DNA of 59,552 bases, taken from the NCBI GenBank assembly GCA_034436335.1, contig DAOTVO010000001.1, positions 1-59,552 of the forward strand, in the 5' to 3' direction. Shown here piece by piece: positions 1 to 6,640 of the stretch. The position numbers were made by a program, and so were the translations under genes. The notes beneath the pieces are model-generated. The model made no database searches. It was not told where the DNA came from and saw nothing but the letters and a program-made list of their open reading frames with translations. Source of the DNA: UBA877 sp034436335. Lineage in GTDB: Bacteria > Chloroflexota > Anaerolineae > Anaerolineales > Villigracilaceae. Position 1 is the stretch's first letter. Every line of letters begins with the position of its first letter.

Positions 1-1060
1 GTCTGAAAGCCTTTTATCCCGACTGAGGGATTGAAACGCGTGGGCTTTGACCCCGCCCCCGCCCCCGCCAGGCGTCTGAAAGCCTTTTATCCCGACTGAG
101 GGATTGAAACTGTGAGTATTCCCGTGTAAATCATCGGCGTGCTCGAGTCTGAAAGCCCTTTATCCCGACTGAGGGATTGAAACATCGTCAAGCCTAACAT
201 GAATCTCGCCACGCGCAGGTCTGAAAGCCTTTTATCCCGACTGAGGGATTGAAACATTCCGTCGGCTGGTTGCCACTATGTCCCGCAAAATGTCTGAAAG
301 CCTTTTATCCCGACTGAGGGATTGAAACCGATTCTTCTGACCGTTAGGCGTGGGTGCGTTATGGAAGTCTGAAAGCCTTTTATCCCGACTGAGGGATTGA
401 AACTGAACGGATGACAGCCCCAGCGTCTCAACGCAAACAGTCTGAAAGCCTTTTATCCCGACTGAGGGATTGAAACCGTCAAGAACGCAAAGCAGAACGG
501 GCGGCCTTGCGGGTCTGAAAGCCTTTTATCCCGACTGAGGGATTGAAACTAGTGTTGGCAATTCCGGACAAAAACGATAACGGGTCTGAAAGCCTTTTAT
601 CCCGACTGAGGGATTGAAACATGGATGGAAAGGTAGGTTTACGTGAAGACCACTAGTCTGAAAGCCTTTTATCCCGACTGAGGGATTGAAACATTACCGC
701 GCCAATGGTGGAACACAACGCGCTCGATGTCTGAAAGCCTTTTATCCCGACTGAGGGATTGAAACGTTGTACTCGACTTGCAAGGCCATAAGACGCTCGA
801 CGTCTGAAAGCCTTTTATCCCGACTGAGGGATTGAAACTCAGGGGGACACCGCACTTGAATATGATGAAGGGGGGGTCTGAAAGCCTTTTATCCCGACTG
901 AGGGATTGAAACCACACCACTTTTCGATGTATCGCTTGGCCGTCTCTGGTCTGAAAGCCTTTTATCCCGACTGAGGGATTGAAACAAAATCCCGCGCGTG
1001 CGGATGGTCAAACCGGAATACGAGTCTGAAAGCCTTTTATCCCGACTGAGGGATTGAAAG
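1..1060 (+). CRISPR. CRISPR array, 15 repeats and 14 spacers, trailer end
   Basis: A 37-bp repeat starts at 1, 74, 147, 219, 292, 367, 440, 513, 584, 656, 729, 802, 876, 949 and 1024, with spacers of 34-38 bp. It begins GTCTGAAAGCC and ends GGGATTGAAAC; ATCCC and GGGAT can pair around GACTGA. The repeat at 147 has one T-to-C change. The last repeat (1024-1060) ends in G instead of C. A decayed last repeat and the ATTGAAAC 3' handle, typical of type I and III crRNAs, imply plus-strand transcription with the leader and any cas genes off the left edge. All spacers differ. The first spacer (38-73) carries a CCCCCG-rich tract. The subtype cannot be set without cas genes. Confidence 0.98.
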
Positions 1061-1151
1061 GTTGGACGATAGACCATTGACCATGGAGAATCGGCAACGC
1101 GCCGCCTGCGGATGAAAAATCGTCCAGACCATCTGCCGTCTGCGGTAAGTC

Positions 1152-1577
1152 TCAGCGGTCCAGGTCTGGCTTGCGGACCTCGAATCCGGCCTCGTCGGGC
1201 AGGCGGTCTTCTTCGGGGATGGAGCCTGACTCCAGCGAGTGAGTCGAGGCGCGGTAGTGGCCGCGCAGGTCGTCGCGCACGGTGCCCTTCCAGAGCGGCA
1301 CGCCGTCAAAGTAGGCCGCCCGCCCGATCATGTGCGCCGCCACCGGCGCGGTCAACATCAGGAAGACGATAATCGCTAGGGCGCGGGTGGTGATGGCAAA
1401 ATCGCCGAAGTGAATGGCCGCCGCCAGCAAGAGCAGGCCGGCCCCCAGCGTCCCGGCCTTGGCCGTGGACGACATGCGCAGGAACAGGTCGGGCATGCGC
1501 AGCATCCCAATCCCGGCCAGGAACATGAAGAAGGCCCCCGCAAACATCAAGGCCATGACCAGAACTTCGCCCAGCAT
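1152..1577 (-). CDS. mnhG: Mrp-type Na+/H+ antiporter subunit G
   Basis: The 141-residue protein has three hydrophobic segments (about 5-25, 37-57 and 62-85) and the subunit G pattern GMLRMPDLFLRMSSTAKAGT, followed by a hydrophilic tail of about 50 residues. MrpG/MnhG is a small membrane subunit of the multisubunit Na+/H+ antiporter that uses proton motive force to expel Na+. It is the last gene of a minus-strand operon, and its start overlaps the end of mnhF by one base, so translation is probably coupled. The charged C-terminal tail (from about residue 92) is longer than in many MrpG proteins. Confidence 0.93.
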   Translation of the reverse strand: MLGEVLVMALMFAGAFFMFLAGIGMLRMPDLFLRMSSTAKAGTLGAGLLLLAAAIHFGDFAITTRALAIIVFLMLTAPVAAHMIGRAAYFDGVPLWKGTVRDDLRGHYRASTHSLESGSIPEEDRLPDEAGFEVRKPDLDR

Positions 1578-1837
1578 CAGACCCTCCTCTCGAGGTAGTA
1601 GGCGAAGGCCACCGTGCCGAGGAAGGAGATGATCGCCAGGATGATGGCCACATCCAGAAAGTTAGGCTGATTGAAGCGCACCGCGTAGGCCACGATGAAT
1701 CCCATGGCCAGGATGCTGATCAGGTCGAGCGCAATCACCCGGTCGGGCAGGTAGGGGCCGCGCGCCAGCCGCAGGAAAGCGAAGACCAGCCCGGCCGAGA
1801 GCAGCGCCAAAATTACCGTCCAGAAAACGTCCATCAT
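1577..1837 (-). CDS. mnhF: Mrp-type Na+/H+ antiporter subunit F
   Basis: The 86-residue protein has three predicted membrane helices and the MrpF pattern LARGPYLPDRVIALDLIS at about 24-41. MrpF is a small membrane subunit of the Mrp cation/proton antiporter and is needed for complex assembly. It overlaps mnhE by 4 bases upstream and mnhG by one base downstream, the usual E-F-G order. Confidence 0.94.
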   Translation of the reverse strand: MMDVFWTVILALLSAGLVFAFLRLARGPYLPDRVIALDLISILAMGFIVAYAVRFNQPNFLDVAIILAIISFLGTVAFAYYLERRV

Positions 1838-2307
1838 GGTTCGAGCAACTCCTTCAGACGCTTTTCGTAGCCCTCGACCACCTGACGGCGAAAGGCTTCC
1901 AGATCATCCAGCCAAACGGTGTGAATGTACAGCGTCTGGTGATCACTGGAAATGTCTAAACTGAGCGTGCCGGGAGTGAGGGTCAACATGTTCGCCAGCA
2001 GGATGGTGGCAGTCTCGCTCCTCAAAATCAGCGGCACGGCCACCACCGCCGGACGCAGTTTCATGCGCGGCGAGAGGATGGTCACCGCCATGCGGAAATT
2101 GGCGCGCAGCACGTCTGCCAGAAAGTGCAGCAACAGCCCCAGCAGCAGGGGAATCTGGCGGAAGTAGCGCGGGCGGCTCTTGTGCAGGACGAGCCACAGG
2201 ACGAGATACCCCAGGCCAAAGCCAAACAGGAGGTCGAGCGGTTGGAAACTGCCACTCAGCGCGGCCCAGGCCAGCGCCAGCAGGACGTTGAGCAGGAAGA
2301 GACTCAT
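1834..2307 (-). CDS. mnhE: Mrp-type Na+/H+ antiporter subunit E
   Basis: The protein is 157 residues when started at the ATG at 2307, which overlaps the end of the upstream gene by 4 bases. An in-frame extension to 2448 would lie inside that gene and is rejected. Two hydrophobic helices at the N-terminus and the MrpE motif LTLTPGTLSLDI (about 104-115) precede the cytoplasmic tail typical of the family. MrpE is an accessory subunit of the multisubunit Na+/H+ antiporter. Confidence 0.93.
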   Translation of the reverse strand: MSLFLLNVLLALAWAALSGSFQPLDLLFGFGLGYLVLWLVLHKSRPRYFRQIPLLLGLLLHFLADVLRANFRMAVTILSPRMKLRPAVVAVPLILRSETATILLANMLTLTPGTLSLDISSDHQTLYIHTVWLDDLEAFRRQVVEGYEKRLKELLEP

Positions 2308-3809
2308 GGCGCGCCTCCCAAGACGGCCTGAATGTAGAGAGACGGATCGGCCAATTGCGCCGCGGCCTGCGCCGACAGGTCGAGCAGCGGACCCGCCAGC
2401 AGGCCGGCCGCGAGCGAAACGGCCACCAGCCCGAGGGTCGCCGCCCACATCCAGGGCGAGACCGGCCGCAGCGTCGCCGCGCCGGTTTCCTTGCGTTCCT
2501 TCCAGAAAACCTCATTCCAAACCTTTGTCATCGAGTAGAGCGTCAGCAGGCTGACCCCCAGCCCGACAGCGACAATGATGTAGGAATGCAACTCGAAACC
2601 GGCCAGGATGAGCGCCAGTTTGGCAAAGAAGCCCGAAAGCGGCGGCAGACCGGCCATTGAGAGCGCCGCCAGCCCGCCGGCTGCGGCGGTGAAGGGCATC
2701 GCCCGCCCAAGTTCGCCCAGGCGCGGCAGTTCGCGCGTCCCGGCGCCGTGATCCACACTGCCGGCAGTCAGGAAGAGCGCCCCCTTGTAGAGAGCGTGGG
2801 TGACCAGGAAGAGCGCCGCCGTCTTGAGCGCCAGCGGCGTCCCCAGTCCAAGCAGAAAGACCAGCATCCCCAGCGCCGAGACGGTGGTATAGGCCAGCAG
2901 GCGTTTCAGGTCGGTCTGGCCTAGGGCGAGGAAGGCCGCACCCAGCAGAGTCAGCAGGCCGAGGGTCGTCAGCGCCGGAGTCCAGAGCGGCAATCCGCCC
3001 AAGACGGGGAAGAGCCGCGCCAAGAGGAAGACGCCCGCCTTGACCATCGTCGCCGAGTGCAGGTAGGCGCTGACCGGCGTGGGCGCTTCCATCGCGTTGG
3101 GCAGCCAGAAGTGGAAGGGGAACTGCGCCGACTTGGTCGCCGCGCCGGTCAGGATGAGTCCAAAGGCTGCCGGGGCGAGCGGATGAGCGGCGATTTCTGC
3201 TGCCTGCGCCGCCCAGACGGTCATCTCGAACGAGCCGCTGATGACGGCCAGCAGGGCAAAGCCGGCCAGCAGCGCCAGTCCGCCCCCGCCGGTGACCAGC
3301 AGCGCCTGCCAGGCAGCAGCGCGCGCCCCCGGCCGCTCATGCTCGAAGCCGATCAACAGAAACGAGGTGATGCTGGTCAACTCCCAGAAGACGAACAGGA
3401 GCAGGGCGTTGCCGCTCAGTGCTATCCCCAGCATGGCGGTCATAAAGAGCAGCAAGAGGGCATAGAAACGTCCCAGGGCGGGATGCCCCTGCAGGTAGGT
3501 CCCGCCGTAGAGAATCACCAGCGCCCCGATGCCGGCGATGAGCAGCCCCATGACCAGCCCCAGCCCATCGAGCGTGAAGGCCAACGAGAGGCCCAGGGCC
3601 GGGACCCAGTCGAAGCGCGCTTGTGCCGTCTCGCCCGCCCGGACGGCGGGGAGGGCGGCCAACAGTTGGGCGAAGGCCGCCAGCGGCAGGAGCGCCAGCA
3701 GGGGCGCAGCCAGCCGTCCGGCGCGCCGTTGAAGCAGGGGGGCCAGGGCAGCAAAGAGCACGCCGCCCCCCAGCGTGACGATGAGCCAGGTCAGTTGCCT
3801 TGTGAGCAT
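2304..3809 (-). CDS. Mrp antiporter proton-channel subunit, MrpA/MrpD mosaic
   Basis: This is a 501-residue polytopic protein of the NuoL/MrpA/MrpD family. Residues 1 to about 390 read like the N-terminal half of MrpA: LLLFVFWELTSITSFLLIGF, TKSAQFPFHFWLPNAMEAPT, HSATMVKAGVFLLARL and THALYKGALFLTAGSVDH. After AGLPPLSGF the sequence reads like the C-terminus of MrpD (SLLTLYSMTKVWNEVFWK) instead of the MrpA continuation. The MrpA C-terminal domains, mrpB and mrpC are absent, so the operon is (A/D)-E-F-G. The invariant Lys and Glu of the proton channel half appear kept. It may be an A-D deletion fusion or a reduced antiporter. The start ATG lies 7 nt after an extended -10 box. Confidence 0.88.
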   Translation of the reverse strand: MLTRQLTWLIVTLGGGVLFAALAPLLQRRAGRLAAPLLALLPLAAFAQLLAALPAVRAGETAQARFDWVPALGLSLAFTLDGLGLVMGLLIAGIGALVILYGGTYLQGHPALGRFYALLLLFMTAMLGIALSGNALLLFVFWELTSITSFLLIGFEHERPGARAAAWQALLVTGGGGLALLAGFALLAVISGSFEMTVWAAQAAEIAAHPLAPAAFGLILTGAATKSAQFPFHFWLPNAMEAPTPVSAYLHSATMVKAGVFLLARLFPVLGGLPLWTPALTTLGLLTLLGAAFLALGQTDLKRLLAYTTVSALGMLVFLLGLGTPLALKTAALFLVTHALYKGALFLTAGSVDHGAGTRELPRLGELGRAMPFTAAAGGLAALSMAGLPPLSGFFAKLALILAGFELHSYIIVAVGLGVSLLTLYSMTKVWNEVFWKERKETGAATLRPVSPWMWAATLGLVAVSLAAGLLAGPLLDLSAQAAAQLADPSLYIQAVLGGAP

Positions 3810-3816
3810 AGGCGCA

Positions 3817-3825
3817 ATTATATCA
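3817..3825 (-). promoter_or_regulatory. Extended -10 promoter of the Mrp operon, probably leaderless
   Basis: On the minus strand TGATATAAT (TATAAT at 3822-3817) ends 7 nt before the ATG at 3809. Transcription would start at or next to the start codon, and no Shine-Dalgarno is present. Confidence 0.6.
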
Positions 3826-3830
3826 AGCGT

Positions 3831-3852
3831 AGGACAGGCTTTCTAGCCTGTC
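3831..3852. repeat. Dispersed 22-bp hairpin element, copy 1
   Basis: GACAGGC and GCCTGTC pair around TTTCTA. The same 22 bases recur at 5185-5206, and a related hairpin forms the terminator at 14905-14934. It separates the Mrp operon from a truncated GGDEF gene. Confidence 0.7.
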
Positions 3853-3870
3853 AAAATTAGATATAATAGC

Positions 3871-4203
3871 TACGGACACGACCGAGGTGACGCGGTGCTC
3901 CGCAGTCTGGCCGAGACACTGAAACTTCAGATCCGTGAAACCGATGTCGTCGGGCGCTGGGGCGGGGAGGAGTTCATGCTGCTGCTGGCCGCCCAAAATG
4001 CCGCAGACGGCTTGGAGATGGCCGAACGGCTGCGTCGTAACGTAGAATCGCTGCAGCCAGCCGGCTTGCCGGTTACGATTTCACTGGGCGGAACGATGAG
4101 CCGCGTGAACCGCGATAGCCTCGCCTCCCTCATCAAACGCGCCGACCAGGCGCTCTATCAGGCCAAAGCAGCCGGCCGCAATTGCGTCTGCTGGCAGGAA
4201 TGA
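3871..4203 (+). pseudogene. Truncated GGDEF (diguanylate cyclase) domain fragment
   Basis: The frame encodes YGHDRGDAVLRSLAETL and then GRWGGEEFMLLL, the A-site GGEEF signature of diguanylate cyclases, ending with ADQALYQAKAAGRNCV, typical of the domain end. The first half of the domain, including the metal-binding Asp and Asn of the FKxIND region, is missing: sequence upstream of about 3868 is a hairpin element plus AT-rich DNA with no continuing homology. A GTG at 3895 could start a 102-residue product, but that would lack essential parts of the active site. It is most likely a 5'-truncated remnant of a c-di-GMP synthase gene. Confidence 0.75.
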
Positions 4204-4257
4204 CGTAACCACCTACAGCGCAGAAAGTCGCTGCTCAAGGGCGCAAAATGCCGAAAC

Positions 4258-4328
4258 TTATCCGCAGATTACGTAGATAACGACCCTGTTTCTCTCCTCT
4301 CTGCGCAATCTGCGCCCTCTGCGGATAA
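4258..4328. repeat. 71-bp inverted repeat
   Basis: TTATCCGCAGA (4258-4268) is the exact reverse complement of TCTGCGGATAA (4318-4328), and further imperfect pairing continues inward. It occupies the gap between the GGDEF remnant and the aminotransferase. Confidence 0.65.
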
Positions 4329-4415
4329 AGAAATATGCAGTCACGGAATGACCGAAAAATGCCCGTTCGTCTATTTGCTCTCCGTCCGCATCCTGAGCCG
4401 CTTCATCTTCCCGAC

Positions 4416-5186
4416 ATGTCTTCGCCGGATGCCGTGACGCGCCAACTGCCGCCCGGCCTCTACAGCACCTTCCGCACCTACGACCAGCGTCGGCGGGTGA
4501 TCGGACTGCGTCAACATTTGCAGCGTCTCTACGGGCCGGCCGAACGACTCGGCATCGAGCCACAGGTGGATGCTGCCACCCTGCACCGCGCCCTGGCCGA
4601 GGCGCTTGCAGACCTGGAGACGGAGGAGGCGCGCCTGCGCTTGATTCTCACCTACGCGGGGGAGGTCTATCTGGTCGTGGAGCCGTTCACGCCCCTGCCG
4701 CCGGAAGTCTACGCGCGCGGCGTGACGGTCATCACCGTGCCGTTACACCGCGAAAAAGCGGGGCTGAAATCCACCGCTTTTATCGAAGCTAGCCAGGAAG
4801 CGCGCTTGCGTGTAGCAGAAAGCGGGGTCTTTGAGGCCCTGCTGACCCACAACGGCAAAATCCTCGAGGGCCTGACCAGCAACTTCTTTTACGTCTGCGG
4901 CGGCGCGCTGGGGACGGCCGGGCGCGGCGTTTTGCCGGGGGTGACGCGCCGCCTCGTCCTGCGCCTCGCCCGCCGCGGGGGAGTCCCGATCCGCTACCGG
5001 GCGCTGCCCCTGGCCGAGATTCCGCGCCTCGAGGAGGCTTTCCTTACCAGCAGTTCGCGCGGCGTCGTTCCCATTGTCCGAATTGACGCTCAGCCGGTGG
5101 GAAGCGGTGGGGTGGGGGAGGTGACCCGCCGCTTGGGGGAGGCGTATCAGGCCCACGTGCAGAAAATCGCCGAGAAAATCATGTAG
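4416..5186 (+). CDS. Class IV aminotransferase (branched-chain aminotransferase / aminodeoxychorismate lyase family)
   Basis: The protein is 256 residues from the ATG at 4416. An upstream ATG at 4335 would add 27 residues unlike the family and lying next to a repeat. Family marks are GLYSTFRTY near the start, the PLP-lysine region EKAGLKSTAF (Lys near residue 118), EALLTHNGKILEGLTSNFF and the C-terminal EAFLTSSSRGVVPIVRID, which holds the phosphate-binding Thr-Ser. These PLP enzymes either transaminate branched-chain or D-amino acids or cleave aminodeoxychorismate to p-aminobenzoate; sequence alone does not decide which. No Shine-Dalgarno is clear. The stop codon overlaps the hairpin element at 5185-5206. 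Confidence 0.85.
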   Translation: MSSPDAVTRQLPPGLYSTFRTYDQRRRVIGLRQHLQRLYGPAERLGIEPQVDAATLHRALAEALADLETEEARLRLILTYAGEVYLVVEPFTPLPPEVYARGVTVITVPLHREKAGLKSTAFIEASQEARLRVAESGVFEALLTHNGKILEGLTSNFFYVCGGALGTAGRGVLPGVTRRLVLRLARRGGVPIRYRALPLAEIPRLEEAFLTSSSRGVVPIVRIDAQPVGSGGVGEVTRRLGEAYQAHVQKIAEKIM

Positions 5187-5206
5187 GACAGGCTTTCTAG
5201 CCTGTC
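5185..5206. repeat. Dispersed 22-bp hairpin element, copy 2
   Basis: Identical to the element at 3831-3852. The TAG stop of the aminotransferase gene (5184-5186) overlaps its first bases. It is followed by a CGCCAAGACGCCACGACGCC tract (from 5210). It may act as a terminator between the converging genes. Confidence 0.65.
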
Positions 5207-5293
5207 GAACCGCCAAGACGCCACGACGCCAAACGGTTTTGAAGTCGCCAGGGGCTTTTTGCTGATAGCCTGGAAGGGCCGTCCTGCGCCGTC

Positions 5294-6277
5294 CTACTCG
5301 AAAATTTCGTGATAGCCCCGGTCGAGTTCGTCGTCCGACAGGTGGGCGTAGCGCTGCGTGACCTGGATGTTGGCGTGCCGCGCCAGGGCCTGCGCCAGTT
5401 TGAGATTGCCGCTGGCGCGCAGGACGGTCGTCACGAAGTAGTGCCGGAAGGAGTGCGGGGTGATGCGGCCCTCGGCCTCCGCGCCCAGCGCCTGGCGGAC
5501 GCGCTCGGCGACGATGTTCCTGCCGGTGGCGGTGGTCATCGGCTTGACCTTTTTGCCGGCGCCCTTGTCGTGACGGGCAAAGAGGGGCAGGGATGCGAGC
5601 GGACGGCCCGAGGCGCCGTCCAGCGCGGCGCGGGCGGAGAGATAATCCTGCAGGGCGCGCAGACTGCGGGTCGAGAAGCGCACCACGGCCTGCTTGTCGC
5701 CCTTGCCGAGGATGACGGCGCGGCCCTCGTTCCAGTCCAGGTCGCCGCGCCGCAGCGCACAGGCCTCGTGGACGCGCAGCCCGGTATCGGCCAGGGTCAG
5801 GAGGAAGGCGCGGTCGCGCAGGGCGCGCAGGCGTTCGGCAGGGTTGTCTGACAATTGATTTGTGAGATTATTCACAAATTCAAGGACTGTCTCGATTTCC
5901 TGGCGGGGAAATTGGGGCAGGCGCGGACCGGTGCGGCGGGCGCGTTGACGGATGAGTTGCTCCAGCCGCGGCAGGTTGACATCGGCCAGACGCTCGGCCG
6001 CCAGGTAGGTGTAAAAGCCCTTGACGGCCTGCGTGTAGAGCCGCTCGGTGGCGGAGGAGAAAACTTTCAGGTAGGCGAGCATCCAGGCCAGGCCGTCTTC
6101 CTTGAGTTGTGCGACGGGGGCATCGGCTTCGAGCCAGTGTTCTTTCAAGACGCGCAGGAAGGCAGCCAGCGCGTTGGCGTAGGCGCGGGCGGTGTGTGCG
6201 CTGCGGGCGCTCTGGACGGTTTGCAGGTAGTCTTGCACGGCCTGGGCGAGGGTTTTGCCGTTTTCGAGGGGTTCCAT
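5294..6277 (-). CDS. Tyrosine recombinase / integrase, XerC/D-like
   Basis: A 327-residue protein with an N-terminal SAM-like core-binding domain (about 10-105) and a C-terminal catalytic domain. The catalytic set is visible: Arg in DTGLRVHEACAL, Lys in GKGDKQ, HxxR in TPHSFRHYF, His in ARHANI and the nucleophile Tyr in VTQRYAHLS. The protein ends with DELDRGYHEIF. Such enzymes cut and rejoin DNA at specific sites (chromosome dimer resolution or element integration). No att site or flanking mobile element could be defined, and the N-terminal domain is less conserved than in housekeeping XerC, so a solitary integrase is equally possible. The ATG at 6277 follows AAGGAA. An 18-bp palindrome lies 20 bp upstream. 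Confidence 0.9.
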   Translation of the reverse strand: MEPLENGKTLAQAVQDYLQTVQSARSAHTARAYANALAAFLRVLKEHWLEADAPVAQLKEDGLAWMLAYLKVFSSATERLYTQAVKGFYTYLAAERLADVNLPRLEQLIRQRARRTGPRLPQFPRQEIETVLEFVNNLTNQLSDNPAERLRALRDRAFLLTLADTGLRVHEACALRRGDLDWNEGRAVILGKGDKQAVVRFSTRSLRALQDYLSARAALDGASGRPLASLPLFARHDKGAGKKVKPMTTATGRNIVAERVRQALGAEAEGRITPHSFRHYFVTTVLRASGNLKLAQALARHANIQVTQRYAHLSDDELDRGYHEIFE

Positions 6278-6296
6278 GCGGGGTTCCTTATGTTTA

Positions 6297-6314
6297 TGAT
6301 AATGATACTTATCA
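6297..6314. promoter_or_regulatory. Palindromic possible operator upstream of the recombinase
   Basis: TGATAATGATACTTATCA has perfect 6-bp arms (TGATAA and TTATCA). It lies 20 bp before the recombinase start and loosely resembles Fur-type boxes. No regulator can be assigned. Confidence 0.35.
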
Positions 6315-6436
6315 AAAGCATTGTGATTTTACAACCAAATCCTGCGCTTGTCAACTCCCCCTCTTTCTACGTTTACAGGTTTGAAGGTTGGTACGTTGGC
6401 GCGTTGGCGCGCTGACAGGGCTGCATGACGCCGGCG

Positions 6437-6640
6437 ACTGACGACTAACGACTGATGACTGGAGACTCCCCTCCCCCACCAGCCCCCTCCACCCGCCACT
6501 GCACACTGACCACTGAACACTGAACACTGTTGACTCCACCCCCTCTTTGCCCTATACTAAAACCAAACCCTCCCCGCCGCCCTCCACTGACCACTGACCA
6601 CTGACCACTGAACACTTATTACTGACCACTGACCACATGC
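6437..6640 (+). repeat. Heptamer-periodic arrays in the 359-bp gap before the STAND gene
   Basis: Three blocks have a strict 7-bp period: 6437-6471 (ACTGACG, ACTAACG, ACTGATG and so on), 6497-6538 (CACTGAC/CACTGAA units) and 6585-6640 (eight units such as CACTGAC). The last unit, CACATGC, contains the start codon of the STAND gene at 6637. Apart from a promoter at 6530-6558 nothing else is seen between 6315 and 6636. Confidence 0.8.
6530..6558 (+). promoter_or_regulatory. Promoter of the NB-ARC/TPR gene
   Basis: TTGACT (6530-6535), a 17-bp spacer and TATACT (6553-6558) match the sigma-70 consensus. The -35 box is built from the end of a heptamer array, and the predicted 5' UTR of about 70 nt is itself largely heptamer array. 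Confidence 0.6.

Noticed and set aside
669..1309. Minus-strand open frames across the CRISPR array
   Set aside because: They translate the CRISPR repeat over and over (FQSLSRDKRLSD) and have no other protein features.
3862..3867. TATAAT before the GGDEF fragment as a promoter
   Set aside because: It has no matching -35 box, and the downstream gene is a fragment; the TATAAT in the opposite direction at 3822-3817 serves a real operon.
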